A stretch of DNA of 64,000 nt from Panicum virgatum (taxonomy: Eukaryota > Streptophyta > Magnoliopsida > Poales > Poaceae), in assembly GCF_016808335.1 (NCBI RefSeq), contig NC_053141.1, positions 7,802,797 through 7,866,796 on the forward strand, written 5' to 3'. Of the stretch, positions 1-11,925 are shown piece by piece (the first letter of the stretch is position 1; the number at the start of each line of letters is the position of its first letter). The notes under the pieces were generated by a model. It had not been told where the DNA came from. It saw nothing but the letters and a program-made list of their open reading frames with translations, and ran no database searches. The position numbers and the translations under genes were made by a program.

Positions 1-1063
1 GCCGACAAGGGAAAGGGGAAGCAGCCGGTTCCAGCCATGGAGGGCCCCGAGATGCGCACTACGCGCGTTTGCACGAAGCAGGTTCTGCTCTCGATCCTAG
101 GTTTGCTCTCGAGTAGGATGGTTACTACCTGAGGATAGGGATTTTGTTAATTCTGATTAAATGTAGTGATGATTTGCCCTTGCTATTACCTTAGGATAGG
201 GATTTTGTAGATTATTACTTGGTATTAAGTGACGATTATTACTATCTAGTCAGTAACCTACCAATGTGTTACTCTTTCTTTGTTTGCCAATGAGCTAAGG
301 CACTCAAATGCTAAGAAGGACTCTAGCACTTTATAATTGTAATTTGTAATATGGAATTTGTAATCTGGACTCTAGTTCTTGTAGTGATAGTATTCTTAAA
401 TAAGGACTCTAGCACTTTCTTTTTACTTGATATGGATGTGTCAATCTGTTGGCTTTTGGATGTGTTAACATGAAGCCCTAGTTATAGTTGGTAATTTTTA
501 GTGCATATGTTGCCATTGATAATGTTCTTTTGCTGAAATGGTGCTGAGCTCTTGTAGTGATAGTATTCTGAAATGGTTGGTAATTTTCAGTGGATATGTT
601 GCCTAAGAACATTAGCCCTGAGCTTCTTGCTTATGTAATGTGCATGTTTTGATGTGAAAAAAATGGTTTGGGGGTATATATATGTCCAAGTTAACTGAGA
701 TGCACCCGAAAGAACTTTACCTTTAGTGATGATAGTATTTAAATCTTGGTCAGAGTTGGTGTTCTTTTTTCAGAAAATTATATGCAGCAGAGCTATCCCA
801 TAAAGAAACTAACATTCTGAATTTGATATGTAGGCAATCCCTTCTGAGAATGCAAGAAAATCACTGCCTTGCACAACAGACTACAAACACAAGTCAACAA
901 GATCAGTGGACTAGTCGACCAGCTTGCAAAGGAACAAGCACATAAGAACATGATTGAACAAGAACTGAAGCAAGAACAGCTGAAGATATCCAACAAGTGG
1001 AAGGTGGTAACGCGGATGATTGCTATCACTGGTGGGACTGCCCCAACAGGTGCTAATAGCTGA
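1..1063 (+). pseudogene. CACTA-internal coiled-coil gene, copy A, 3' part, frameshifted
   Basis: This is the partial counterpart of the two-exon gene at 40037-41461. The end of exon 1 (1-81) closes with a good donor, CAG|GT, and exon 2 (834-1063) follows acceptor TAG|GC. Relative to copy B, one base is missing near 853 (GCAAGAAA against GCTAAGAAA), so exon 2 loses its frame just after it starts. The downstream coiled-coil residues remain readable in the shifted frame from 869 to the stop at 1063. The start codon and the SUMO-interacting-type motif lie left of the window edge. Confidence 0.6.
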
Positions 1064-1735
1064 AGAATATGCAGGAAGTCAGCAAGATCAATGGACTTCA
1101 TGCAGGATAGGAATTTTGTTGATGCACTGTTTATGTGCCTAGATGATGCATTGTGACATCTCTTTTGGTTTGTAAATAAGTAGGTTAATGATACTGCTGG
1201 TTATGTGCCTGGATTATGTAGTGCTGATGAACCTCTAGTTATGTACTGCTACTTATGTACTGCACCTATCTGTGTAAATATGCCTGTGCCTATATATCTG
1301 TCTCCTATATACTAGTATGTGTGCCTGTCTGAATGATATTTGCAATCTTGCTGCATATTAAATATATTTGGGTCCACTAAATTTCTCCTATCAGTCTCTC
1401 CTATTTGAATAATTATATTATGGAGCTGTTCAGAACAGAACAATAGGAGACGCGGGTCAACAAAACCGCGTCTCCTATATAGACAACAGTTTCAGTTTCA
1501 GTTTCAGTTTGGGATGTGCCAAATTACAATCTTACAATCTTAAATATTGCACATAAATTATCTTACAATCTTACAAGCATAAATTATCTTACAAGCATCA
1601 TATTGCACATATAATTTATACATAAATTATATTACAATCTTTGGGACCTAACTTATCTTACATAAATTTATACATAATTAGAATTTATACATAAATTATC
1701 TTACAAATATGAGACCAAACTTATTACAACTTATA
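1064..1735. other. Convergent 3' spacer in CACTA copy A
   Basis: This A/T-rich spacer separates the plus-strand coiled-coil gene from the 3' end of the minus-strand transposase. It contains an inverted pair of the element's GGAGACGCGG motif at about 1442-1480, a CAGTTT hexamer run at about 1490-1510, and repeated TTACAATCTTA-like words up to 1735. No gene is seen. Confidence 0.6.
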
Positions 1736-4700
1736 TTACAATTTATCTCCCATTTTTGACTTGCCATTTTTGCATTTTTTTCCTGCCTTTTGCCTTGGTG
1801 ACTCCTTTTATCCTTGTGGCTGCTCCGCAAGTAAGGGTTTTTTTTCGCTATCCAGGAGCACAGGGAGGTTGCAAGTACCAAATGGAGGGACTTCATCGAA
1901 CTGATTGTACTCCTCATCCACAACATTTTCAACACCCACTACCCGTCTTTTTCCAGGGAGCACCACATGCCTTTTCTTGTTTCTCGTGTCAGGAACATAA
2001 AAGACTTGGGATACTTGATCCGCAAGTACAAATGGCTCTTCCTTATACCCAACTTTACCCAGGTCAACAGTTGTGAACCCATACGGGTCTTTCATGACAC
2101 CCTTTGCGCCCTGAACCCAGCGGCACCTCAAAACTGGCACCTTAAAGTCCGAATAGTTAAGCTCCTATATATCCTCTATTTGTCCATAGTATGCTATCTT
2201 CTCGTCGTCGTTGTTAACAGCCTCTATTCGCACTCCACTGTTTTGAAAAGTGCTCTTGTTGTCTTGGCCGGTGGTGTAGAAAGTGTAACCATTAATATCA
2301 TAACCTTGGTAGCTAGTTATTGTGAACAAAGGACCGACCGCCAAACTTCTAAGAGCATCATTTGTGCTAGAGTCTGAGTTTTGTATTCAGTCTCTAAACC
2401 AAATGTTGAATCCATTCATATGTGCCCTCGCTAGCCAAGCTTCGCTCTGGTCTGGATTTTCTATTCGCAGGTGCGCTTTATGCTCATCAATGTATGGGGA
2501 CACTTCCGTTGTGTGTTGCAACACAAGAAAATGAGCTTACCGAAATGCATCCGCGTCTGGGTTGAGTGTCTTCTCCCCAAGTATACCCGTCCCTGCTAAC
2601 CTTCCCTCATGGCGAGACTTCGATATGCCAATTGGATTTGTAGGGTCAATGAAATCTAGGCACCAGTCAACCACCTCCTCAACAGAGTACCCCTGAACCA
2701 TACTACCCTCGGGATGAACCCGGCTCTTTATATACTTGTTCAGAGTGCTCATGAATCTCTCGTATGGATACATATGATGTAGGAACACCGACCGAAGATC
2801 TTATCTCCTTAATCAAGTGGACAATGAGATGCACTGATACGTCAAAGAATGATGGTGGGAAGAATGCTTTAAGGAGAACAATTGTCTCAAACAGTCTCTT
2901 CTCTAGCTCATCGAGTGACTCCTCATCAATCACCTTCTGAGATATTGCATTGAAAAAGAAACACAAGCTCATGATAGTCATTCGTACTTTTTCCGGCAAT
3001 ATGTTCCTGATAGCAACAGGAAGCATTGAGGTGAGCATGACATCGCAATCATGAGCTTTTATGGGAAGAAATTTCTGCTCCTTTGCATGCACAAGTTTTC
3101 GGATGTTTGATGAATAGCCGGAAGGAACTTTGACACTACGAAGAAAATCACACAATTCCTTCTTCTCTTTCACAGTTAGAGCTATGGCAGATGCTAGGAG
3201 TTGTCCTCCGGTGCCGTCGCGACGGAGCTCAGGTCTTATGCCCAACTCTTCTAGATCTTTTCTTGCATTTTCATGGTCCTTGGTTTTATGTTTGTCATTC
3301 ATGAGTGTACCAAGTAAGCTGCCACAGACATTCTTTTTCACATGCATGGCATCGATACTGTGGCGGACACGTAAGAATGACCAGTAAGGTAGCTCCCATA
3401 AAATTGACTTCTTTTTCCACATTTGCTTCGGCTCAGGTAATTCATTCTTTTTTTCGCTTGCATTTTCTAAGGGTGGTCTTGCCTTTCTTCCCTTGGGCAA
3501 CGGGGTGATCCTTGACATGGTCATACTCATGCTCCCCATCGAAATTCCTTGGACATTTTCCATCTCCCTTGTGCCATCAAATTGGCGTTTCATGTTTCGA
3601 TACGCATGGGACTTGGGAAGAAAACGCCGATGACGCACGTGCACCGGTTTCTTTGAGTTGTTCAACCAAATTGTCTTTGTGTCATCTAGGCAATGAGCGC
3701 ATTCCTTTTCACCTTTACACTGTCCAGACACAGAACGGCCACCCGGTAGATCAGTAATCGTGCAGAACAACAAACCATGTACGGTGCAGGGTTCCCTCTT
3801 GTATTCGTCGTACGCATCAAAACCATGTGACCACAGTGTTTTGAGATCATCCACAAGAGGTCTTAGATACACATTGATGTCAATCCCAGGCTGATGTGGA
3901 CCTGAGATAAGAATCGACATCATCATGTATTTCCTTTTGTTACACAACCATAGCGGAAGATTGTAGATCGATAACAACACCGGCCAAACGCTATGCGAGC
4001 TGCTCATCTGACCAAACGGGTTCATTCCATCTGTGCTTAGTGCAAACCTAAGACTCCTTGGGTCATCACCAAATTTTTTATACTTCCAATCAATGAGGTG
4101 CCACTATGTTGAATCCGCCGGGTGGCGTATATTAGTATCTATCTTGCGCCCTTCCATGTGCCAACGCAAAAGCTTTGCATCCTTGCTTGATGCAAACAAA
4201 TGCCTTAGGCGAGGTATTAATGAAAAATACCATGCTACCTTCTGAGGAGCTCCGTGCACCCTTCCCTCATCACCCCCGTCATTCCTTCGTTTGTAACGAG
4301 GGGCTCCACACTCTGGGCATTCAGTGAGATCTGCATGGTCACCACGGAATAGGACGCAGTCGTTCTTACAAGCATGGATTTTCTCAACTTCCATCCCCAA
4401 AGGGCAAATAGTCTGCTTCGGCTCATAAGTGGTCTTGGGTATCTCATTCTCCTCCGGAAGCATGTCGCTTAGCAAATCTGACAATGCCTTGAAGCCGCGA
4501 TCAGTCCAGTGATGTGTGGCCTTTAGCTGTAGAAGTTTTAGTGATGTGAAGAGTTTTGACCACTTCTCCTTGCAGCCTGGATAGAGTGGGGTCTTCATAT
4601 CTCTCACCATCTTTTCCAATTTCCCAAAATCCCCAATACTGTACCCATCATATGACATTGCATCACGCACCATCTCCTCCATTTTGTCAGCAATACTAGC

Positions 4701-5154
4701 ATAATTGTCACCAATATCAACAAGCTCATCCTCACTCATATCATGTCCTGCTGTTGTCTCATTATTGTCACAGTCCGCTTCATCATTCTGGTAGGTTGGA
4801 TTGTCAGGGAGCCTTTCATCGCCATCCAGGCTAGCGGTTTGCTGACCGGTAGAGATTTTCTTCACCCATAAGATCACTGCACTACAGATCTCGATCATTA
4901 ACACCATCCTCTCCATGCTGGTTCCAACACAACTAGTCACTCATGAATCCCCAAATGATCAGATGAGCCTGCACATGCAATGAACTTGGGAACTTTCTCT
5001 CATTCTGACAATCAATGCATGGTCAACAAATGGCAGACATATGCCGATCCAACTTGTCCGCATCTGCTGCGGCAATGAATGTCTTTATACCACTTAAATA
5101 CTCTTCACATAGACGGTTCTCCAGATACATCCACCTCCTGTCTGCCATCTGCAT
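1736..5154 (-). pseudogene. TNP2-type CACTA transposase, copy A (decayed)
   Basis: Reading the minus strand, the N-terminus carries the transposase-associated domain with an ADRRWMY start and a CIDCQNE cysteine pair. The Transposase_21 region follows (for example STDGMNPFG and MHVKKNVC), then a DUF4218-like region (LFETIVLLKAFFPPSFFDVS), then a DUF4216-like C-terminus (YGFTTVDLGKVGYKEEPF). The family provides the catalytic transposase of En/Spm elements. Coding is broken by in-frame stops at 5023-5025, 4104-4106 and 2387-2389 and by a frameshift near 2790-2803, all shared with copy B, so the decay predates the duplication. A private one-base difference near 1800 changes the C-terminal frame. 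No functional product is expected. The start was taken at the first Met ahead of the ADRRWMY motif; intron positions are not resolved. Confidence 0.85.
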
Positions 5155-6034
5155 TGTTAAGCAAGAAAATTATCAATATCCAAGCAAAATGAATACAAGT
5201 CATGACAATATTGAAATACTTATAACAACACTGAAAGACATACAAAAACATGAACAATTAAATAAATGACTTGCCTAAAACTGCATTTGGACCTCCATTA
5301 AGACAAGAAAAGCCTCACCTTTGGCCTCCAAAACACCTGCTGGCCGGCAGGCTCAAAATATGCTCAATGGATCATCAATTTCTCTCTGCACGCACACACA
5401 AAGGAATGAAATTTAGCACGCACACACAAAAAAAGATGCATTGTCAAGCATCATAGAGAGCTATAGCACAAAGCTCACCTTTTCGAAACCACCCATGGCG
5501 GAGCAGGATGGCCGGGCCGGCCAGGATGCTGGCGGTGGTGCACGCGGCGGACGGTGGCGCGGGCCGGAGGGCATGTACGGAGAGGCATTTGCGTGGCACC
5601 GGACCACACTGATCTTCCCTGCTCTCCACCGGCGGCCGGGCGAGGCGTGTGCGTGGCGCGCGGGCGGCTTGCCGCGCTCGGCGAGGCCGCTGTGGCGTGC
5701 ACGCAGCGGTGGCGCGGGCCGGAGGGCGAGTAGGAGAGGCGTGGTGCACGCACGGAGGTGGTGGACGATCCTGAACACAGCTCGCGCGCCACCGGCCGGC
5801 GGGCGAGGCGTGCCCGTGGCGGGTGGCTGGCCGGGCGCGTGCTGCTGATTTGTGCCACGCCAGCCAGTGGTGGCGATGCCGGCCGGCCGGCAAAGCGAGC
5901 GCAGCTCCAAACCAATGCAGGAGCCTCTGGTGTAAGCGGCCGGCTGGCCCGCGATCGCGAGCGGACGTGCGGACGTGCGGGCGCGCGGCCGGACGTGAAC
6001 AGAAAATGAATGTGCCCTGTCCGAGACAAAAGGC
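5155..6034. other. 5' leader/promoter side of CACTA copy A with GC-rich block
   Basis: This stretch lies between the transposase start and the right subterminal repeats. It has an AT-rich part (5155-5470) followed by a very GC-rich block (5480-6010) full of GGCCGGCC-like palindromes. Open frames on both strands in the GC block are composition artefacts without domain signatures. By position it should contain the transposase promoter and 5' UTR; that is inference. Confidence 0.45.
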
Positions 6035-6442
6035 GATATGAGACGCAGGCGGTTAAGCAACCTCTCATTTCAACAAAATCATGGGAGACGGGGATTAACA
6101 AGCCGCGACTCCTTTGATATCTTCTATCAACAGAGGTATAGGAGACGCGGGTTCTTATAGGAGACACGGCTTCTACGTACGCGTCTGCACTGTTGGAAAT
6201 ATAGGAGACGCGGCTTGTCAGAACGAGTCTCCTTTTCTGTTAGAGACGCGGCTTGTACACCCGCGTCTCCCATTTTCAGACACAGGAGACGCGGGTTATC
6301 CGGCCGCATCCCTTGGCGCTGGGAACGCACCAAGAGTAGACGCGTTGTGTCTGGTGGACGTGTCTCCTATTACGTATAGGAGACGCGTCTTATTTCCTTG
6401 TCTCCGAATACTGTGTCTCCTTTGTCTGTTTCTTACATAGTG
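6035..6442. repeat. Right subterminal repeats and TIR, CACTA copy A
   Basis: About a dozen copies of a GGAGACGCGG-like word occur in both orientations (for example GGAGACGCGGG followed by CCGCGTCTCC). The block ends in the 14-bp TIR at 6429-6442. In En/Spm elements such clusters bind the TNPA-type protein; that role here is inferred from family knowledge. Confidence 0.85.
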
Positions 6443-7025
6443 TCCGTAACTTCCTATGATATTTGTTACTTAAATATATATATTATTAGTCATTTTAACT
6501 TTTCTAAATTATAGTTAAAACTATGCATCTACATATATATTTATGCCTAGATGTATCGTACAATCTATGAATCATGAAAAGCTAAAGTATCGATATTTCA
6601 TACACCGGCTACTAAATACACCTTAGGATTATTCCCCGTAGCTTATAATGCCTAACAGTCAAGACAAATTAAAGGGATCGGTTGGGATATGTTTTCCATT
6701 CATATTTTAGGTAGCCGCCAGCACCATGTTTTATCGGAAGATTCGTGTTTTGTTCCCCTAATATCAGAGCGTGCAACATGCGCGCTCGGCTGTTGCAACA
6801 TGTGTCGGGTCTTTTCCTTTTATTACTAGTCAATGACGCGCGCGTTCATATTTGATGACAATGATTGTGGTTATCATATTCAGCAGCCTAAGAATTCTTT
6901 AATTAGGAGATGCTTATTATGTACGGAAAACACATAAACGTGAAGAATTCAAAGGCGCCGAGATAAACGTGAAGTGTAGTTATTGCACGTTGCATTCTCC
7001 CCGACGACAGATGGTACAATAAGGT
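6443..7025. other. Unclassified AT-rich flank of CACTA copy A
   Basis: No gene or clear element is seen. The first three bases after the TIR are TCC. The corresponding flank left of the complete element at 30550-30552 is TCT, so the expected 3-bp target duplication is not perfect. Confidence 0.4.
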
Positions 7026-7208
7026 AGATTTCATGGAAAGTTTCATGACATTAAATATCATCAATTTTGCTGACGTGGCAAGAAGAGAGAAGGATAGAGT
7101 TTCATGGGATGTGAGGAGAGTTTCATCACCATGAAACTCATCTGGCACGGTTACCTAGCTTCTAGTCTAGTCTAGGGTTCTGTGTCTATGAAACTCCCGC
7201 TGAGACTG
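7026..7208. mobile_element. MITE, copy A (left end damaged)
   Basis: This matches the copy B MITE at 47409-47602. The right end ATGAAACTCCCGCTGAGACTG is kept (one base changed), but the left inverted repeat is replaced by a few unrelated bases (AAGGTAGATTTCAT in place of the full TIR). The body contains a repeated TTTCATG word. Superfamily not assigned. Confidence 0.65.
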
Positions 7209-7543
7209 GCCTAATCGCACAAAGCAGCAGCAGGTAAATTTTACAATTAACTATCTGTTTTTTGGCTTGGGTAATCACACTTTTGCAAAATCTCCTCCCA
7301 CTCTCTCTGCGTCCCCGCTTGAATGTTGATCCGGTGGTCCAGATTAAAGTTTACACAGAGAGCTTGGTTATGTAGATATATATCGCTTGAAGATTTCAAA
7401 GTCTACGGGAGGCCACTACTATACTGTTTCTGTTTGCTCGCGAACGGAAGGTTGCCACCTTCCTGCCACCATGTAGTGCTTGGCTGCTTGCGTTGCCTTC
7501 TCTTTACGCATGTAGAGTGCTGGCGTGTGCTTCCTCTCATTGA
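7209..7543. other. Unclassified single-copy-like spacer (A)
   Basis: Mixed-composition sequence with a short open frame on the plus strand (7323-7577) that shows no domain or signal features. No feature could be supported. Confidence 0.3.
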
Positions 7544-7787
7544 GGCCTTATTTAGATGTATAAAATTTTGGGAGTAAAGTACTGTAGCATTTTCGTTTAT
7601 ATTTGATAATTATTGTCCCACCATAGATTAACTAGGCTCAAAAAATTCATCTTGTAAATTATAGACAAAATGTATAATTAGTTATTTTGTTTAGCTACAT
7701 TTAATACTTCATGCATGTGTTAAAAGATTTGATGTGATGGAAAATTTTGTAAAGTTTTGAAATTTTGAAGGGAACTAAACAAGACCT
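7544..7787. mobile_element. A/T-rich MITE of an abundant grass family (A)
   Basis: The ends form degenerate inverted repeats (GGCCTTATTTAGAT at the left; AACTAAACAAGACCT at the right), length about 245 bp. The interior shows the familiar blocks of this family (GGCTCAAAAAATTCATCTTG, CATGCATG). Such elements are very common in sorghum-like genomes. Copy B equivalent at 47957-48200. Confidence 0.75.
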
Positions 7788-8349
7788 GAATATCCTAATT
7801 GTCATCAGTGCGACAGTGCCTGCAAAACTAATCGCCACCGCAGTGGCGGAGCTGGTGAATATCCACGGCTAGGGCGATCAAACAACTCATGTCCAGCCAC
7901 GTATAGATAGTTAAAACCAACAGTAACCTGAGCTCTGTGCGGCCTAGCAAACTCAAACTAATTCTGCTCACAAAAAAAAATACAACACACATGGTAGAAT
8001 TATTCCTAAACGATACATGCTCTCGATGTCCAAGTAAATTGCTTCAAGTTATTTGTGTTGTAAAGTATTTTTGTCATCAAATACAAGATCTTTGTTGCTA
8101 TCGAAAATCCTCGCTCCAATTTCTGCCGGTTCATGTTCAATTTGGAATATTATAACAAAAATATTATTTTTTTTACGAAAATACCCGGTGCCTGTTGTCT
8201 TCAACCAGGCCGACAGGTGCGTGGGACGGTAGCGAGCACGTTGCCAAGCAGACTGGGCTGCGATGTAGCCAGGCCTTTACTGCTGCTGTGCTCGGCCATG
8301 TCTAGGGCAGGTCACGGAAAACACAAACTGGGCTGTGGAAAAACAAGAG
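7788..8349. other. Unclassified spacer left of the MULE (A)
   Basis: No gene is supported. The sequence is shared with copy B, which lacks a few bases near 8010-8025. It ends at the MULE target duplication. Confidence 0.3.
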
Positions 8350-8358
8350 GATATAAAG

Positions 8359-8712
8359 GGAATTTTTTCTTTTTATATTTAAAAAAATCAAAATTTCAAA
8401 AATATATGTCCGTTTTGAAAATTTTCAAAAATACCCCCCGGTCGCCACCCATAGGGCGACAGGCCCTAAGTGTAATTTTTTTTCTTTAAATTTGCAATGA
8501 GGTCCCTAGCAAAAATAAAGGGGCATGTCGCCCCCCATGGGCGACAGGGGCCTGTCGCCCCGGCCTGTCGCCCACCCCTGGGGCGATAGGGTCACCTCCC
8601 CCAAGCCCTGATCGCCATTCCCTTGTCATTTGAGCCTAAAAATTCAGGAAAAAAGAGAGGGTTGAGGAGAAGAAAAGCGGCGAAGCTCTGCCGAATTCCG
8701 CACTTGTGATCT
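8359..8712. repeat. Left TIR of MULE copy A
   Basis: Contains several short palindromic GTCGCCC...GGGCGAC units between the AT-rich outer end and the GGGGTGAGGAGAAG-like inner part. Its inverted partner is 11926-12398. Confidence 0.8.
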
Positions 8713-8988
8713 ACCGGTAACTTCCGTATGAATCCGTTGATATTGTATAACAATTTTATTTAATTAGCGGATTAGCTGAATTAGATTTGGTGCTTTAGAA
8801 CACTCGTTTAGTATTACAATTTGAGTACTATTACAGACTTGTTTTTAAATTAATTGTGCATTAGAATAGAATTATGAAAGTACCTTATTGATATTGCAGC
8901 ATAAGACAATAGAATTATGACAGTACCTATATTTTCACGCATCGATTTGGTATACGATATGTGCATTATTTAAATCATTGTTCATCAT

Positions 8989-9602
8989 TTGGCGCACCAC
9001 ACTATAGCGCCAATGTCTTCGTCAGAATCAACCTACATTCCGTGGAGCAAGTGTGTAGCCACCGTACCTGAAGGAATTGATGTGCCAATGTGCTTCTGCG
9101 GTTCGTTATGCAAGTTCATGCAATCTGAGGTTTTAGGAGATGACTACGGCATGAGGTTCTTTATGTGTGAGAACTACGAATATGATCCACCTAAGCGATA
9201 CGGCAAAGACCGGGCCAAGGTAGCAGGACAACATACACTATTTTTCTTTGTGACCTAACATTGAGTTATGATTCTAACTTTTGTTGGACAAAGTCTCCTC
9301 CGCCTCTTTGTGATTTTATGCAGTGGTTCGACACCGTGCAGTCACAGCAGGCAAAGGACTTTGTGGAACAACAAGCAAGGTGGGCTGCAGAATGTTGGCG
9401 CCGAATGAAGCACGAGGAACAGCAAGAGGAGAAGCGCAAGAAAGAGCAAGAAGAGATCCGCAAGAGGATAAAGGAGGTGGATCGTAAGGCGGCGGCCGAA
9501 CGTGAAGCTGACAGGGAGAGAAAGCGAGAGAGGGCACGCCGTGCGAAGGAAGCCGGCCCCGAAGCAATTAGGAAGGGCAAATATCCTTGGTGCACTCAGT
9601 AG
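8989..9602 (+). CDS. zf-GRF and coiled-coil protein carried by the MULE (intact, A)
   Basis: Two exons are proposed: 8989-9219 and 9294-9602, joined by a 74-bp phase-0 intron (AAG|GTAGCA ... AAAG|TCT), giving 179 residues. Exon 1 has the first half of a GRF-type zinc finger (MCFCG ... MRFFMCENYEYDPP), and exon 2 supplies the second half (LCDFMQWFD), so splicing rebuilds one finger. A long Arg/Lys/Glu-rich helix with coiled-coil character follows (about residues 105-165). zf-GRF domains in other proteins bind single-stranded nucleic acid; any role here is inference. The second Met at 9013 is an alternative start. The frame is intact in this copy and broken in copy B, so it may be functional or simply younger in decay. 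Confidence 0.6.
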
Positions 9603-10089
9603 AGTAGTACCATGTAATCCCGGCATTTTACATTTCATAAGGCATGGTAGGTTTAGATGCAACAACAAATTACCTTGTCGCGTGCACATGCCACTGCAAT
9701 TAGTTGTTTATGTTTTCAGTTGAGAGCTTGACTCTGTGTGTTGTAACTTTTACCATTAATTTGCAGTTGTAGCCGGGAATCTATGAAATGTTTGAACTTG
9801 TTCTTAATATTTTCAGAGCTTTTCATGTCACTAGAATACTAAAAAGCACACATTTAATTAATATAACGATAAGAAATAAGAACTAAGAAATGCATTACAT
9901 GATGTGAACCATCAAATTTTACATCATAATACAACGATAATGAAACACACATGACACATGCAGTGGCATGGCAGAACCCGTTGCAAACTACGGTAAACAG
10001 ATTCCGGACTAACCTAACATGCCTTAGGTAATTTTAAAAAAAACACAACAAACAAAATGATGCAGCATGTCACTAGCACTAGGGTAGTC
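9603..10089. other. Spacer between MULE genes (A)
   Basis: AT-rich convergent spacer between the zf-GRF gene and the minus-strand remnant. No gene or motif beyond possible 3' UTRs. Confidence 0.4.
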
Positions 10090-11553
10090 CTAGTAGCCGT
10101 ACCCCCACGTAGCAAACTGCGTTGAGCCTTCTCCGCAGTATCCACCCATTGCAGGTGGTGCAGGCGGTGGTGCCGGAGGCGCAGGGCCCTTCTTCTTGTG
10201 ACAAGGGCAATTGCAGTAAGGAATAGTGCATGGTTCATTCTGTGAACCGGCAGCATTGCAGATCAAAGATCTTTATCTGGAGGTACTCGATTAACTCTTG
10301 AACAGAATCAATTGGTGCAGGATCGACCCACCTAGTAAAACCATAGTTTTCTGGAGCATCGGAAGACTGCAAAACAAATTTCATGTAAGTTGTCTCCTTG
10401 AAGATAAAGAAATGAAACAACCGAGTATTACCCCATGCGTGTGAATATTTCGAGGTAGGTTATCATATGATGTCTCGTATGTGCCGAACCGCATCTCGAA
10501 CACCCTTTGTTTAGCCTGTCATGCCTTCAAATAACTAATGGTGTACTGGTAAGTCTTCTCAATGTGTCGAACAATCATTTTTGGCTCATAATTTAGGTTG
10601 TCCATAATCAACCCATATATTTGCTTTGCAACAAAGTCGCATGATATATTGTGATGCGAGGGAAGAACTTCTGACAGCAAACAAATGTGCTCTGTCACAA
10701 TGGAACATTTCCAGTTCGACTTCCATTTTCCCTTGAATGCATGTACTCGCCATGGACATCCATCATTCACACACTTCACCTCATATTCTTTACTGCCAGA
10801 CTTTACGACTCTGAATTCTCGTTTCAATGATATTGCCCATAGTCTCATAGCATCTTTTACGGCTTTAATGTTTGGATATGTTGCACCTTGCACTACCTCA
10901 TTCCCTCAGTACTCCCACTATTGATTTCGTACGACTTCTGCGACATGACTGCCAAAACCATGCTCCTTCCACTCTTTTGGCAATAAGTACTGCTCGTCAT
11001 CAGATGAGCCCTCATATTCTTCCATCTCTATTGCGGTTTGGTCTTCTGCCTCCATCTCATCCACAATGCTATGTATCCTCTCTCCCTCATCAGCAAGGCC
11101 CTGTGGTCCTATGTTTTGGTTCTCTGTCTCTTCTGACTCATCTTGCTCAACATAATTGTTCTCTCTTCCAATACTCGGAGTTGCTTGATCTGCACCATGT
11201 TGGATTTCATTTTGTGTCTTCTCCCGGATTTGAACAAGAATGGCCAGAGGCCACCCACGCTCTAGAGCTGCTTGCATGTACTTCTGCCAGTCATCAGTGC
11301 TGTGTATCATCATCAATTCTCATAAATCACTTTCTACGTCCCAATTAACAAGAGACAGGACAGTGATCACATGTGTCAACGGATCAACACGAAACACACG
11401 CTGCAACCACTTACATATGGAACCAAAACTCCTTTCCAGAGGTTTATCTATGGCGCTAGATGTGCACTTAAAGGCAGAAAGATCTACTCCATTTGGCCCA
11501 TACAAAATATTGTATTCACCATAAAATACTTGAAACTGCATCTTGCTCGACAT
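10090..11553 (-). pseudogene. MURA-type transposase N-terminal remnant joined to an unrelated tail (A)
   Basis: The minus strand starts at 11553 (MSSKMQFQVFYG), followed by an acidic linker and then the MuDR DNA-binding-type domain with AVKDA-like and GCPWRVHAFKGKW words and conserved CVNDGCPW cysteines (about 10590-10890). It continues to a YTISYLKA segment. The catalytic part of MURA is absent. In another frame lies a tail ending in YCNCPCHKKKG and a proline-rich stretch, stopping at 10090. Private lesions here are a stop in the linker where copy B keeps Trp (11318-11320 region), a stop before the DNA-binding domain, and a deletion of about 70 bp near 10257. Confidence 0.7.
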
Positions 11554-11925
11554 ATATGTATATCACAGAATACTTATCGAGTTATACTCTTTACTTCACT
11601 ACTCTATTCAATAATCCGTAAAAACTAAGTATGAAATTCAACTACAACGTATAAATATTCATAACTACGTGGTGACACTCAAATTCTATACTGCATATGC
11701 CAAATTCTATTCTAAATCATAATTAATTTATAAACACATCTCTAATAGTACTGCAATTGTAATAATAAATGCGTAGTACTAATTTTCTAAACTAATTTAC
11801 TACTATGTAACTAAAAACTAAAGTATCATTAAACTCCTACTTAAATGGTTCTACTATAGTACTAATTAAATTTAATTACTCTACAATACCAATGGAAAAA
11901 TACATAAACTAAATGTACTAACCTG

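Larger units (their letters stand above)
1..6442 (-). mobile_element. CACTA (En/Spm) transposon, copy A, right part only
   Basis: The right terminal inverted repeat at 6429-6442 reads TTTCTTACATAGTG, the complement of the CACTATGTAAGAAA start seen at 30553. It is preceded by a cluster of subterminal GGAGACGCGG-type motifs. Inside are the 3' part of a small plus-strand gene and a TNP2-type transposase pseudogene on the minus strand. The left end lies outside the window. It is collinear with 40397-46823 of the complete copy. Confidence 0.9.

Noticed and set aside
5440..6060. Long open frames in the GC-rich CACTA block on both strands (also 45823-46482)
   Set aside because: Several overlapping frames on both strands, no domain, and high-GC composition that suppresses stops. 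Treated as leader sequence.
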